DNA of 64,000 bases from an uncultured Atopobium sp. (GTDB lineage: Bacteria > Actinomycetota > Coriobacteriia > Coriobacteriales > Atopobiaceae), in contig CALHVU010000021.1 of the NCBI GenBank assembly GCA_938036925.1, positions 1-64,000 on the forward strand, given 5' to 3'. The notes under the pieces were generated by a model. That model saw nothing but the letters and a program-made list of their open reading frames with translations, was not told where the DNA came from and made no database searches. The stretch's first letter is position 1; every line of letters starts with the position of its first letter. Below, piece after piece: positions 1-9,416 of this stretch. A program made the translations under genes and the position numbers.

Positions 1-39
1 TACGTCTTTTTAACAGATTATCCGACTTAGGTGTGTTTT

Positions 40-84
40 GAACTGCCTCCTATTTTTTTGTGTCTAAGAAATGGGAGGCAGTTC
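40..84. terminator. Hairpin downstream of the membrane protein gene
   Basis: Two 11-base arms, GAACTGCCTCC and GGAGGCAGTTC, flank a 23-base loop. The hairpin lies 40 bases past the stop codon of the minus-strand membrane protein gene, so it probably acts as its terminator. The loop is T-rich on the plus strand, and no clean T-run follows the minus-strand stem. Confidence 0.5.
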
Positions 85-123
85 AGATACAGAGGCTTTT
101 TGCAAGCAATTGCTTTTTACATG

Positions 124-1281
124 CTACGCATTGGAACAAATCTTCTTCCACAAGCGTAGACCATAGCTATTAGGAAGTCCCGCTTCAATACGAATAGCCA
201 AATACCATCCCGTGGCGTTATACACCAACTCAAAGACATCCTGACTATTTATGGCAGGAATACCCTGCGTTAGTGCCGTAAAGATAATCCTTGCTACGTC
301 AAACAGAACGATGGTGCTCACAATAAGAATATAAGGTCTAATGAAACGTGCATCGTTTGAACCCTTAAGGGCAAGAAGACCTGCAGCAAGAGAAAATACT
401 GCACCAACTGTCACCAAGAAAATGGTAAGAATACCCTGTTGCTCAAGAAATTGATTAACAGTTGCCAAGAACGGTTGACTAACAACTCTAGAAAGGTCAT
501 GCAGTCCAAGCAGAATCAGAACTAGAAAAAGTGCAATTCCGCTCAATGCAATAGAGACCAGCGAAAAGAAATGAAGAACTCGCTGATGACGAGAGCGCCA
601 ATAGGTAGTTCCCACAATACCCTGGTCGTGCTCCTTCTTTACTTTATCCGCAAGATTGGAACAAATTACCACGTAAACTATAGTATTAAGTTGAACAAAG
701 GGATCAAGAATAATCAACTCTCCTCTACCCCAAGCCCATAAAATTCCTACCAGAATAATCAGGCCAATCAGATAGCAAAGAAATCTGTATGGTTCAACTT
801 TTGATGAGTCTTTGGCGGCACGTAATCCAAATATTGAGGTGACAACTTGCAACATACCAATAAGAAGTACAAATACATAGCCCAGAAGTATGTTATTGCT
901 AAACGTAAAATACACGCCACTAAACTCAAGCCTCTCCAAAGGAACTGCAGGCTGTAAGCCTGTAATAGTAGCAAAAAGAGACGCTAATGTTGTTAAAACA
1001 TCTGCCGTGCCCAAGATAATCAATACAATTGAGACAATACGTAAGATATGTTGAGCAGGGGTTCTAGGAACAGTAGCCTTAACTCGATCAGACGCAGGAC
1101 GCTCCAATGGCTCATCTTCACCAACTACAAGGATTTTCTCGGCACGCTCTGCTACTTCAGAAACGTTTTCTGCCAGCTCAGAGGATGCCGCAGTGATCTT
1201 TTTAGAGAACTCTCCTACCTTTGAATTTTCAGCCAGCTTGGTTAACTCAACGCCGATATCTTTCTTCTGTTCCGTTGGCAC
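124..1281 (-). CDS. Internally duplicated multi-pass membrane protein, unknown function
   Basis: 385 aa. I do not recognise a named family. A hydrophilic, charged N-terminus of about 70 residues is followed by about eight hydrophobic segments. These look like two tandem four-helix units: a stretch near residue 150 (GLRAAKDSSKVEPYRFL) resembles one near residue 300 (GLLALKGSNDARFIRPYIL), and each precedes two further helices. This suggests an internal duplication. It is probably a cytoplasmic-membrane protein. Translation probably starts at a GTG preceded by GAGGA. It stands alone, divergent from the MATE exporter gene, so no function can be drawn from neighbours. Confidence 0.75.
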   Translation of the reverse strand: MPTEQKKDIGVELTKLAENSKVGEFSKKITAASSELAENVSEVAERAEKILVVGEDEPLERPASDRVKATVPRTPAQHILRIVSIVLIILGTADVLTTLASLFATITGLQPAVPLERLEFSGVYFTFSNNILLGYVFVLLIGMLQVVTSIFGLRAAKDSSKVEPYRFLCYLIGLIILVGILWAWGRGELIILDPFVQLNTIVYVVICSNLADKVKKEHDQGIVGTTYWRSRHQRVLHFFSLVSIALSGIALFLVLILLGLHDLSRVVSQPFLATVNQFLEQQGILTIFLVTVGAVFSLAAGLLALKGSNDARFIRPYILIVSTIVLFDVARIIFTALTQGIPAINSQDVFELVYNATGWYLAIRIEAGLPNSYGLRLWKKICSNA

Positions 1282-1395
1282 AACAAATCCTCACACTTGT
1301 CCAAAATGTTCAAATAAATCATAGCATTAGCTACTTTGCTGTGTTAGTATGTGCAACTGTCCGTGTACCTGCAAGTATGTAAGGAGGCTTGTTCG

Positions 1396-1407
1396 ATGCT
1401 TTTTTAA
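1396..1407 (+). promoter_or_regulatory. Three-codon leader ORF (Met-Leu-Phe-stop) upstream of the MATE exporter
   Basis: A textbook AAGGAGG (1381-1387) lies 8 bases before ATG CTT TTT TAA, which is a stronger initiation signal than many full genes here have. The ORF ends 73 bases before the MATE start. It could be a translated leader that senses stalled ribosomes, as short leaders of some antibiotic-resistance genes do, or simply a decayed start. Only the SD-ATG-stop arrangement is seen; function is inferred. Confidence 0.35.
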
Positions 1408-1480
1408 TCTTCTCGTGAGCGTGTCACATGTCCACACCACGAGTCTGTCTGACATGTTCCACCACTAATCGAGGAGAATT

Positions 1481-2962
1481 ATGGAATCGAATAAGCTTTT
1501 TGCGGAAACACCACCATTTAAATTATTTATACGAGCAGCCCTTCCAGGCGCTATTGCCATGCTTGCGTCGATGCTCTACGACACTGCAGATGGAATCCTT
1601 GTTGGACGATATCTGGGTCAGGAGTCCTTTGGCGCGGTTACCATTGCCATTCCACTAGTTATTCTCTGCTTTGCAGTTGCCGACCTTATTGGCGTTGGAG
1701 CTTCTGCGGTTATTGCCGTTGAGCACGGCAAGAAGAACCACCAGACAGCAAACAATATTTTTACCATTGCTTTTATCATGCTCGTTACCACTGGTGTTAT
1801 CAGCGGCATTTTCATCTTCTTTTGTGCACCAAACGTTTTAGCACTGATGGGTGCTCAAGGAAAGATTGCCGAACAAGGAACTATCTACCTGCGCGTATGG
1901 ACACTGTTCTTGCCGGTGATGTGCATCTCATATGCTGTTGATAACTTCCTTAAGATCTGTGGCAAAATTAGGCGCTCTACCAGCATTGCCTTTATTTCCG
2001 CCATTCTGGGAACCGTGCTTGAATACTACTTCCTGGGAGTTTTGGGATTATCCGTTGAGTATGCGGCGCTGGGCTACTGCATCTCTATTACCTTCTCGTC
2101 CATTTACGGTGTATGGCCCTTTATTGGTAACAAGCAAATCCTTAAGTTTGTAAAGCCACACTTTAATTGGACGCATATCAAAGAAATCTTTGTAAACGGC
2201 TTCCCTATCTTTATGCAGAACATCTCAAGCAGGATTTATTCGCTGTTGATGAACGCTGCCCTGCTGAGCCTCGGCGGAGATATTGCCATTGCTTCTTATG
2301 GCGTGCTTCTCTATTCTGGTGGCCTCATCCAGCCGCTCATTTATGGACAGGCCGACGCCATGCAGCCAGCCATTGGCTACAACTGGGGCGCAAAGAAAAA
2401 AGATCGAGTACTTGCTATCGAGAAGTACATCTTCTCCACAGGCATTATTATTGGCATCTTTGCCTTCTGTGTCTCGTTCTTCTTCTCAGAGTTCTTGGTT
2501 AAGCTCTACCTGCCTGAAGGAACACAAGACCTGCTTAACATGGCCATCCCAGCTATGCGCATTCACGCTTTTATCTTCATTTTTAGCTGGATTACCATGT
2601 GCACCGAGAGCCTTGCCATTGCCCTGAAGCAGACAAAGATTTCCAATCTCTTGAGCATCTTTATGGCACTTATCTTCCCTATCAGCTCACTGCTGATACT
2701 GAAGCCATTTAGTCTGGACGCACTTTGGTACGTGTCAGTTGTGTCCAATATACTCTCAGCACTGCTCTCTGTTGGCTGCCTCGTCCACATCTATCGCAAG
2801 CACTTCAAAGGTGTGAATTCAGACGGTGTTGATGGCACTGATGCTGTATCCGATGGCACTCAAGAAGAAGACTCCCGGCTCACCGAGGCAGAGCTTTCCG
2901 CTCCCGAGCTCTCCAACGCAGAAGATCACCTGGACCCAGAATCCATCTCCCGAGCTCAATAG
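1481..2962 (+). CDS. MATE family multidrug/sodium antiporter
   Basis: 493 aa with about twelve hydrophobic segments and the MATE-type N-terminal half (residues 10-70: PFKLFIRAALPGAIAML, then DTADGILVGRYLG). The family exports cationic drugs or metabolites using Na+ or H+ gradients. The start ATG has GAGGAG 5 bases upstream. The C-terminal ~50 residues form an acidic, Ser/Glu-rich cytoplasmic tail that is longer than usual for the family. The gene is monocistronic and converges with metY across a shared bidirectional terminator. Substrate cannot be told from sequence. Confidence 0.9.
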   Translation: MESNKLFAETPPFKLFIRAALPGAIAMLASMLYDTADGILVGRYLGQESFGAVTIAIPLVILCFAVADLIGVGASAVIAVEHGKKNHQTANNIFTIAFIMLVTTGVISGIFIFFCAPNVLALMGAQGKIAEQGTIYLRVWTLFLPVMCISYAVDNFLKICGKIRRSTSIAFISAILGTVLEYYFLGVLGLSVEYAALGYCISITFSSIYGVWPFIGNKQILKFVKPHFNWTHIKEIFVNGFPIFMQNISSRIYSLLMNAALLSLGGDIAIASYGVLLYSGGLIQPLIYGQADAMQPAIGYNWGAKKKDRVLAIEKYIFSTGIIIGIFAFCVSFFFSEFLVKLYLPEGTQDLLNMAIPAMRIHAFIFIFSWITMCTESLAIALKQTKISNLLSIFMALIFPISSLLILKPFSLDALWYVSVVSNILSALLSVGCLVHIYRKHFKGVNSDGVDGTDAVSDGTQEEDSRLTEAELSAPELSNAEDHLDPESISRAQ

Positions 2963-3008
2963 CCCGCGCTCTCACAGCTCCGCACAACAACGTACTCCTC
3001 ACAAAAAC

Positions 3009-3048
3009 ATGGCGAGAAGATCTTCTGATTCCAAGATCTTCTCGCCAT
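3009..3048. terminator. Bidirectional terminator made from two inverted GGCGAGAA motifs
   Basis: A perfect 16-base stem (3009-3024 with 3033-3048) and 8-base loop lie between the convergent MATE and metY genes. Each arm contains GGCGAGAA, the motif that is overrepresented across the window. Known uptake sequences (Neisseria DUS, Pasteurellaceae USS) often pair head-to-head as terminators in the same way. Confidence 0.75.
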
Positions 3049-3075
3049 AAACATGAGCGGTTTTTGAGCGTCTAC

Positions 3076-4356
3076 CTACAGTGCAGCAAGTGCCTGCTCG
3101 ACGTCGTTGATAAGGTCCTCAGTGCCCTCAATACCGCAGCTCAAGCGCACAGTACCTGGGGTAATACCTGCTGCTACAAGCTCCTCATCGGTAAGCTGAC
3201 GATGCGTTGAAGAAGCTGGGTGCAAACAACAAGAACGAGCGTCTGCAACGTGTGTAGCAATGGAGAATACCTTGAGGTTACCCAGGAACTTCTCGGCAGC
3301 CTCGCGACCACCCGCAACGTCAACGGTGATAACACCGCAAGAACCGTTTGGCAGGTACTTCTGAGCCAACTCGTAGTACTTATCGCCTGGAAGACCAGGG
3401 TAGCTTACGTGTGCAACCTTAGGATTGTTTGCAAGCGCCTCGGCAACTGCCTGGCCATTCTTACAATGCTGAGCCATACGAACGTGCAGGGACTCAAGGC
3501 CAAGGTTAAGATAGAAAGCGTTCTGTGGTGACTGAATGGAACCAAAATCACGCATAAGCTGAACAGTTGCCTTAGTAATAAAAGCACCACCATTACCAAA
3601 GGCATCTGCGTAGACAAGGTTGTGATACGAAGGATCAGGCTGGGTTAGACCTGGGAACTTATCTGCATGAGCAGCCCAGTCAAAATTGCCACCGTCAACA
3701 ATAGCGCCGCCAACAGCAGAGCCATGACCGTCCATATACTTAGTTGTGGAATGGGTCACAATGTCTGCTCCCCACTCAAGAGGACGGCAATTCACAGGTG
3801 TAGCAAATGTATTGTCAACAATCAGTGGCACATCGTGGTCGTGAGCGGCCTTTGCCCAACGTTCAATATCAAGAACAACCAGTGCAGGGTTTGCAACAGT
3901 CTCACCAAAGACGCACTTTGTATTTGGTCTGAATGCTGCGTTAATCTCCTCGTCAGTTGCATCTGGCGAGATAAACGTGCACTCCACGCCCATCTTCTTA
4001 AGAGTGATAGCAAACAGGTTAAAGGTGCCACCATAAATGGTGGACAGGGAGATAAAATGATCTCCAGTCTCTGCAATATTAAAGACGGCAAAGAAGTTTG
4101 CGGCTTGACCAGAAGACGTCAGCATTGCAGCCGTACCGCCCTCAAGAGCACAAATCTTTGAAGCTACATTATCAAGCGTTGGATTTTGAAGACGAGAATA
4201 GAAATAACCCGCAGCTTTGAGGTCGAACAACTCTCCAAGCTGCATCGACTCGTCATATTTGAACGTGGTTGATTGAATGATAGGCACTTGCCTAGGCTCA
4301 CCGCAACCAGGCTGATAACCGCCCTGTACGCAGCGAGTCTCGATGCTCTCAGACAT
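3076..4356 (-). CDS. metY: O-acetylhomoserine sulfhydrylase (Cys/Met metabolism PLP enzyme)
   Basis: 426 aa. Converts O-acetyl-L-homoserine plus sulfide to homocysteine in methionine synthesis; the cytosolic fold-type I PLP family also includes cystathionine synthases. The PLP lysine lies in THSTTKYMDGHG, and the C-terminal ATHVADARSCCLHPASSTH with HRQLTDEEL is typical of MetY. I chose the ATG at 4356 because GGGAGG precedes it and the protein then begins MSESIETRCVQGG; upstream in-frame starts add an unlikely N-terminus. No SAM riboswitch is visible in the short leader. Single gene. Confidence 0.9.
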   Translation of the reverse strand: MSESIETRCVQGGYQPGCGEPRQVPIIQSTTFKYDESMQLGELFDLKAAGYFYSRLQNPTLDNVASKICALEGGTAAMLTSSGQAANFFAVFNIAETGDHFISLSTIYGGTFNLFAITLKKMGVECTFISPDATDEEINAAFRPNTKCVFGETVANPALVVLDIERWAKAAHDHDVPLIVDNTFATPVNCRPLEWGADIVTHSTTKYMDGHGSAVGGAIVDGGNFDWAAHADKFPGLTQPDPSYHNLVYADAFGNGGAFITKATVQLMRDFGSIQSPQNAFYLNLGLESLHVRMAQHCKNGQAVAEALANNPKVAHVSYPGLPGDKYYELAQKYLPNGSCGVITVDVAGGREAAEKFLGNLKVFSIATHVADARSCCLHPASSTHRQLTDEELVAAGITPGTVRLSCGIEGTEDLINDVEQALAAL

Positions 4357-4425
4357 AGCATCCTCCCTCATAATCATCATCCACGCCGCGCAAACGTCTC
4401 TGCGCTCCAAACGTGGACTATGTGA

Positions 4426-5766
4426 TTACCTTAGGATACTAGTCTCTCTACCCTCAATCACACGCTCAATCAAAACTTTTTCATGTTCTGAAACAATTGC
4501 GAGGTCTGAGGTAACATCTCTGAAGTCCATAGAATCTTTCCACTCTTTGACCAGAGAAATATTACGCTGAGCTGTGCAAATAGTGCTGAGCTCAGAGTCA
4601 ATGTCCTGCATAATCTGGGTGTAATTTGCGCGTTTCTCGCCCAGCATATCACTGAGGTGGAAAAGAATGTGCTCAACTTCACGAACTTCTCGCCTTGCAT
4701 GGTGTACCTCAGAGAAGCTAGTCATATCCAGGCCAAAGAGGCGTGCGTCAATGGTCTCAAGCATGTAATCAAAACGGCTGCTAATGTCTTCAAACGAGAT
4801 GCCATCTTTTAGTACCGCGTCTGACCATGCAGGCTCAAAGAGCTCATCCAAAGCGCAGCGCAAACTACGACGAACCGCCTTCTTGCGCAGACCCTCGCAA
4901 ATGCGATCGCGCTCAGACTCGCGAGCTGCTTCTACAGCGCTGACCAGCTTGGAGCCCTGAGAAAGCTCTCCAGACTCCATCAAATCTGCAACGGTATCAG
5001 AGAAGCCGTCAATCTCACGAAGACGCGTAGTTGCACCAAGCATCAACCTATAAACAGGCTCAGCAATCTCAACTGCTTCCTCATTAAGAAGTGGCGAGAA
5101 GAACTTGGTAAGCAGCTGGGTTCCTCTAAGAGCAAACCTAAATGCTGCGATAACTGCAGGGTCTTCTGGATGAGCACGGAACTCTGTGTATGCATCTTCC
5201 AGATTGGTTGCTGCATGAGCGCATGCCTCATCAAGAGCGTCAAGCGTTTCCCAAGGCTGAGTGGAAGGACCACTGACCAGCCAAAGAAGCTTTCCATGAG
5301 GCTCTCGAACGTCTCCAAGCTGCTTCCAGACACACTCATGTTGATGACCAAGCGAACCACATACGTCAATAGCACACACAGCGCCCTTTGTCAGCGGAAG
5401 TTCAAATCCCAGCAGAGTCTCTGCAACATAACCCAAAAATGGAGCATGACCAACAAGAATAAGCGTTTCTGCATCAGCGTGCTCAAGCTCTGCCTGAAGT
5501 GCAGGAAGATCTTGATCGTAAAGGAAGTCATGAATCTCCAGACCTTCTGCATCCAGAGCCTCTGCCACAATCTCTGCAGTCTCAAGTGCACGAAGGGCAG
5601 GACTTGTCCAAATCTCGGCCTCTTCACCCTCTGGACCCAGCAGACCAAAAATATGAGGATAATTGGCAGATAAAGCCCTCTGACCAGCACGTGTGAGCTC
5701 TCGACTCATGTCTTCAGAGCCACGTTCAGATACACCATGTCTAACAAGAACCAAAGTCTTTACCAT
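4426..5766 (-). CDS. Histidine phosphatase (SixA-like) fused to a CHAD domain
   Basis: 446 aa. Residues 1-150 form a histidine phosphatase domain: LVLVRHG with the phospho-accepting His at the start, the SixA-like RELTRAGQRA, and a second catalytic His in ILVGHAPFLG. Residues ~180-440 form an all-helical, Arg/His/Glu-rich CHAD domain (FRFALRGTQLLTKFF; HHARREVREVEHILF). CHAD domains bind polyphosphate in characterised proteins, so polyphosphate- or phosphoprotein-linked regulation is a reasonable inference. GGAGG precedes the ATG. Predicted cytosolic. The gene follows asnS on the same strand after a 274-bp gap with a hairpin, so it is probably separately transcribed. Confidence 0.85.
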   Translation of the reverse strand: MVKTLVLVRHGVSERGSEDMSRELTRAGQRALSANYPHIFGLLGPEGEEAEIWTSPALRALETAEIVAEALDAEGLEIHDFLYDQDLPALQAELEHADAETLILVGHAPFLGYVAETLLGFELPLTKGAVCAIDVCGSLGHQHECVWKQLGDVREPHGKLLWLVSGPSTQPWETLDALDEACAHAATNLEDAYTEFRAHPEDPAVIAAFRFALRGTQLLTKFFSPLLNEEAVEIAEPVYRLMLGATTRLREIDGFSDTVADLMESGELSQGSKLVSAVEAARESERDRICEGLRKKAVRRSLRCALDELFEPAWSDAVLKDGISFEDISSRFDYMLETIDARLFGLDMTSFSEVHHARREVREVEHILFHLSDMLGEKRANYTQIMQDIDSELSTICTAQRNISLVKEWKDSMDFRDVTSDLAIVSEHEKVLIERVIEGRETSILR

Positions 5767-5811
5767 GTTTACCTCCGCTGGTCATCTGCAGAAAACTGCT
5801 CCTTATAGCGT

Positions 5812-5849
5812 AATAGGACGCCCGCGCAATTTTGCGCGAACGTCCTATT
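5812..5849. terminator. Hairpin between asnS and the phosphatase-CHAD gene
   Basis: AATAGGACG and CGTCCTATT close a GC-rich inner stem containing GCGCAATTTTGCGC. A short T-run follows on the plus strand only, although both flanking genes are on the minus strand. It may end asnS transcripts weakly. A GGCGAGAA motif follows at 5882-5889. The remaining spacer to 6040 shows nothing else recognisable. Confidence 0.45.
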
Positions 5850-6040
5850 TTTACTGCCAACGGGCAAATATATCGGTATATGGCGAGAAAAACTTTTTAT
5901 CTCGCATCTCTGCTATGCAGTTTTTGCATAACGACTATGCATAATCTGCACGCAAAAATCCAACTTGAAAGAGTTGGCAACTGTAGCGGTAAAGTTAGTG
6001 CTCTATCCACGCGTCCCTATACCGCCTGTGACCTGCAAGC

Positions 6041-7444
6041 TTAGAAGTCAGCGTTGCCAACGGTACGAGGGTGAGGAATAACGTCGCGGATGTTATCCAC
6101 ACCGGTGAGGTACATAACAAGGCGCTCAAAGCCAAGACCAAAGCCGGAGTGGGTGCAAGAGCCGTAACGACGAAGATCCAAGTAATACTTGTAATCGTCG
6201 GGGTTCATACCAAGCTCAACAATGCGCTTCTCCAGAAGCTCAAGACGGTCTTCTCGCTGTGAGCCACCAATAATCTCGCCGATGCCAGGAACAAGGCAGT
6301 CAGCTGCGGCAACAGTCTTGCCGTCATCATTAAGACGCATGTAGAAGGCCTTGATTTCTGCAGGATAATCAGTAACAAAGATTGGCTTTCCAAAGTGCTG
6401 CTCGGTGAGGTAGCGCTCGTGCTCAGTCTGAAGGTCAATGCCCCACTCAACAGGATACTCAAACTTCTGACCAGCATTTACTGCCTCCTGCAGAATCTCA
6501 ATTGCCTCGGTGTAAGAAACACGAGAGAACTGAGAAGTTGCAACGTGGTTCAGACGCTCAAGCAGACCCTTATCCACAAACTTGTTAAGCATCTCAAGCT
6601 CATCTGGACAGTGCTCAAGAACGTATGCAATAACGTAGCGGAGCATCTCTTCTGCAACGTCCATGTCCTGTGCAAGGTTACAGAAAGCCATCTCTGGCTC
6701 AATCATCCAGAACTCTGCCGCGTGGCGACGAGTGTTAGAGTTCTCTGCGCGGAACGTTGGACCAAAGGTGTACACATCACCAAAGGCCATAGCAAAGTTC
6801 TCTGCCTGAAGCTGACCAGAAACGGTGAGGTGAGAAGACTGACCAAAGAAGTCCTTTGAGTAGTCAACATCGCCCTTCTCGGTACGTGGAACGTTGTTTA
6901 GATCAAGCGTGGTAACACGGAACATCTCGCCTGCACCCTCAGCATCAGATGCGGTGATGATTGGGGTGTTCACGTAGACAAAGCCACGGTCTTGGAAGAA
7001 CTGGTGGATGGCAAAGGCAGCCACAGAACGGATGCGGAAGACCGCACGGAACATGTTAGTGCGAGGACGAAGGTGCTGCTGCGTACGAAGGTACTCAAGA
7101 GACTGACGCTTCTTCTGCATTGGATAATCTGGGCTGGATGGTCCTTCGATCACAATGGTCTGAGCCTGCAGCTCAATAGGCTGCGGGCGATCAGAGGTAA
7201 GCTCAAGGACGCCCTCAATAATCAGAGCAGCGCCAACGCCACAGGAAGCAACCTCTTCGTAATTGCCAAGGTTCTCACGATTCATAACAACCTGTAGGTC
7301 TTTGAAGCAGCTACCGTCATTAAGTGTGACGAAGCCAAAATTCTTCATATCCCTTACTGAACGTACCCAGCCGACCACCGTAACTTTTTGGCCACCAAGT
7401 TGCTCTGCATCTGCGTACAATGCAGAAATCGTGATGCGCTCCAC
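6041..7444 (-). CDS. asnS: Asparagine--tRNA ligase
   Basis: About 467 aa, class IIb aminoacyl-tRNA synthetase that charges tRNA-Asn in the cytosol. An N-terminal OB-fold anticodon domain ([21 protein letters not shown]) is followed by the catalytic core with motif 2 ([15 protein letters not shown]) and motif 3 ([15 protein letters not shown]). Start choice: AAGGAGG (7453-7459) is only 2 bases from the ATG at 7450 but 8 bases from a GTG at 7444, so GTG is preferred. A longer GTG start at 7468 would overlap the ribosome site. No T-box leader is seen upstream. Confidence 0.93.
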   Translation of the reverse strand: MERITISALYADAEQLGGQKVTVVGWVRSVRDMKNFGFVTLNDGSCFKDLQVVMNRENLGNYEEVASCGVGAALIIEGVLELTSDRPQPIELQAQTIVIEGPSSPDYPMQKKRQSLEYLRTQQHLRPRTNMFRAVFRIRSVAAFAIHQFFQDRGFVYVNTPIITASDAEGAGEMFRVTTLDLNNVPRTEKGDVDYSKDFFGQSSHLTVSGQLQAENFAMAFGDVYTFGPTFRAENSNTRRHAAEFWMIEPEMAFCNLAQDMDVAEEMLRYVIAYVLEHCPDELEMLNKFVDKGLLERLNHVATSQFSRVSYTEAIEILQEAVNAGQKFEYPVEWGIDLQTEHERYLTEQHFGKPIFVTDYPAEIKAFYMRLNDDGKTVAAADCLVPGIGEIIGGSQREDRLELLEKRIVELGMNPDDYKYYLDLRRYGSCTHSGFGLGFERLVMYLTGVDNIRDVIPHPRTVGNADF

Positions 7445-7721
7445 GGGCATACCCTCCTTGTAACTCACTCTGCAGGCTTTTCCTGCGCTCTGCAGGACTA
7501 TCCTGCGAGACGAACAAATATCTATTTAGAATACCGCATAACCACATGGCAAATGTTCACTTTTATATATCTGGCGGTAATTACGCTAATCTCACACAGC
7601 CAAGCCGGCACGCCATAAAACACCGCGCCATAAAACACCTATCCGTAATTCAGCTAAACTAGTGCAGTGGAACGTACCTACAAAGTGCTACTACGTTAAA
7701 AGGCCTGCTAAAGGAGAAACC

Positions 7722-8402
7722 ATGGAAGACTACAAGCGCGAATTTATTGAGTTTATGGTCCAGAGCAACGTACTTAAATTTGGTGATTTTACGCTCAAGA
7801 GTGGTCGCAAATCTCCTTTCTTCATGAACGCCGGCGCCTATGTCACTGGCGAGCAACTCCACAAGCTGGGTCTTTATTACGCTCGCGCTATTCACGACAA
7901 CTTTGGCCTGGATTTTGACGTAGTTTTTGGTCCTGCTTACAAGGGCATTCCCCTTTCTGTAATCACTGCAATGGGAATCAATGAGCTTTATGGCAAACAG
8001 GTTCAGTACTGCTCCAACAGAAAAGAAGCAAAAGATCACGGTGCTGATGCGGGCATGCTTTTAGGAGCAGAGCTCAAAGACGGCCAGAGAGTGGTCATGG
8101 TTGAAGACGTCACCACTTCTGGCAAGTCTATTGAAGAGACCTATCCTCTGATTACCTCTATTGCAAACATCGAGGTAGTTGGCCTAATTGTCTCGCTCAA
8201 TCGCATGGAAGTTGGCAAGGGCGGAAAAGTTGCAGCTCTCCAGGAAGTCTCCGAGCGCTGGGGTATGCCAACCGCAGCTATTGTCTCTATGGACGAGGTT
8301 ACCGAGGCCCTCTACAACAAAGAGGTTGACGGCAAAGTTATTATCGACGACACCTTGAAGAGCGCCATTGATGCCTACTACCAGCAGTATGGCGTTAAAT
8401 AA
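7722..8402 (+). CDS. pyrE: Orotate phosphoribosyltransferase
   Basis: 226 aa. Transfers the ribose-5-phosphate of PRPP to orotate, giving OMP in de novo UMP synthesis. The PRPP loop is seen as VVMVEDVTTSGKSI near residue 125, and the N-terminal ALKFGDFTLKSGRKSPFF-type region is conserved. AAGGAG sits 5 bases before the ATG; upstream in-frame starts lack a ribosome site. It is followed 34 bases later by a LysR regulator on the same strand. No other pyr gene is nearby, and no PyrR-type attenuator is evident. Confidence 0.92.
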   Translation: MEDYKREFIEFMVQSNVLKFGDFTLKSGRKSPFFMNAGAYVTGEQLHKLGLYYARAIHDNFGLDFDVVFGPAYKGIPLSVITAMGINELYGKQVQYCSNRKEAKDHGADAGMLLGAELKDGQRVVMVEDVTTSGKSIEETYPLITSIANIEVVGLIVSLNRMEVGKGGKVAALQEVSERWGMPTAAIVSMDEVTEALYNKEVDGKVIIDDTLKSAIDAYYQQYGVK

Positions 8403-8435
8403 GGCGAGAAAAACCTCTGCGTAGAAACCTGACTT

Positions 8436-9350
8436 ATGACTCTGACTCAACTTAAATACGTTCTTGCTATTGCTAAGGCAGGCACTATTAACGCCGCAGC
8501 CAAACAGCTCTTTATCTCGCAGCCTACCCTGAGTAGCGCAGTTAAAGAGCTTGAAACCGAGCTGGGAATCTCCCTTTTTAACAGGACCAGCAAGGGTGTT
8601 GAGCCTACCGCAGATGGCGAGGAGTTTTTGAGTTACGCCAGGCAAGTTGTCATGCAGACTGACCTCATCGAAGAGCGCTATCTGGGCACTGCCCCTTCTA
8701 AGCAGCGCTTCTGCGTTTCTTGCCAGCATTATTCCTTTGCCGTTGAGGCCTTTGTCAACCTGATTAAAGAGCACGGCGGCTCAAAGTACGATTTCCGTAT
8801 CAGAGAAACGCAAACGTACGAGATTATTGAAGACGTCTCAAAGCTAAGAAGTGAAGTAGGCGTTCTCTACCTCAACTCGTTCAACGAGCGCGTTATTAGA
8901 AAAACGCTGCAGGACCAGGGCTTGGTTTTCTCGCCATTGTTTAAGTGCAAACCAAGTGTCTTTGTGGGAAAAGATAACCCGCTGGCAAAGCGTTCCTCGG
9001 TAACACTCAACGATCTTGCCCCCTACCCTCGCCTTTCTTACGAGCAGGGTGAACACAACGCGTTCTATTTCTCCGAGGAGCTTCTGGCAACGCTTGATCG
9101 CGATAAGGACATCATGGTCCGAGACCGCGCCACTATCTTCAACCTGATTATTGGCCTGAACGGTTACACCATCAGTACTGGCCTTATTAACGAGGAGCTC
9201 AACGGACCAAACATTGTTGCAATTCCTCTAGCTGTTGATGATTACATGGAAGTTGGCTACGTCACCCACGACGAGAAGAGCCTCTCGCCCTTTGGTGAGC
9301 TCTACATCGATGCGCTTAAGCGCTGTTGCCAGGCAGTTACGTGGGTGTAA
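8436..9350 (+). CDS. LysR family transcriptional regulator
   Basis: 304 aa. The N-terminal winged helix-turn-helix is unmistakable (LTQLKYVLAIAKAGTINAAA, then SQPTLSSAVKELE). Residues ~90-300 form the periplasmic-binding-protein-like effector domain. No ribosome site is obvious before the ATG, so it may depend on read-through and coupling from pyrE 34 bases upstream. A GGCGAGAA motif lies between the two genes and another lies inside this gene at 8928. Its target and ligand cannot be inferred. Confidence 0.9.
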   Translation: MTLTQLKYVLAIAKAGTINAAAKQLFISQPTLSSAVKELETELGISLFNRTSKGVEPTADGEEFLSYARQVVMQTDLIEERYLGTAPSKQRFCVSCQHYSFAVEAFVNLIKEHGGSKYDFRIRETQTYEIIEDVSKLRSEVGVLYLNSFNERVIRKTLQDQGLVFSPLFKCKPSVFVGKDNPLAKRSSVTLNDLAPYPRLSYEQGEHNAFYFSEELLATLDRDKDIMVRDRATIFNLIIGLNGYTISTGLINEELNGPNIVAIPLAVDDYMEVGYVTHDEKSLSPFGELYIDALKRCCQAVTWV

Positions 9351-9416
9351 GGTTTTACACCTCCCAACTTGCGCTAAAATAATACCTTACGTTTTTGAAG
9401 CGCAATGGGAGGCATC

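Noticed and set aside
4357..4425. SAM riboswitch ahead of metY
   Set aside because: The leader is too short and lacks the conserved aptamer blocks.
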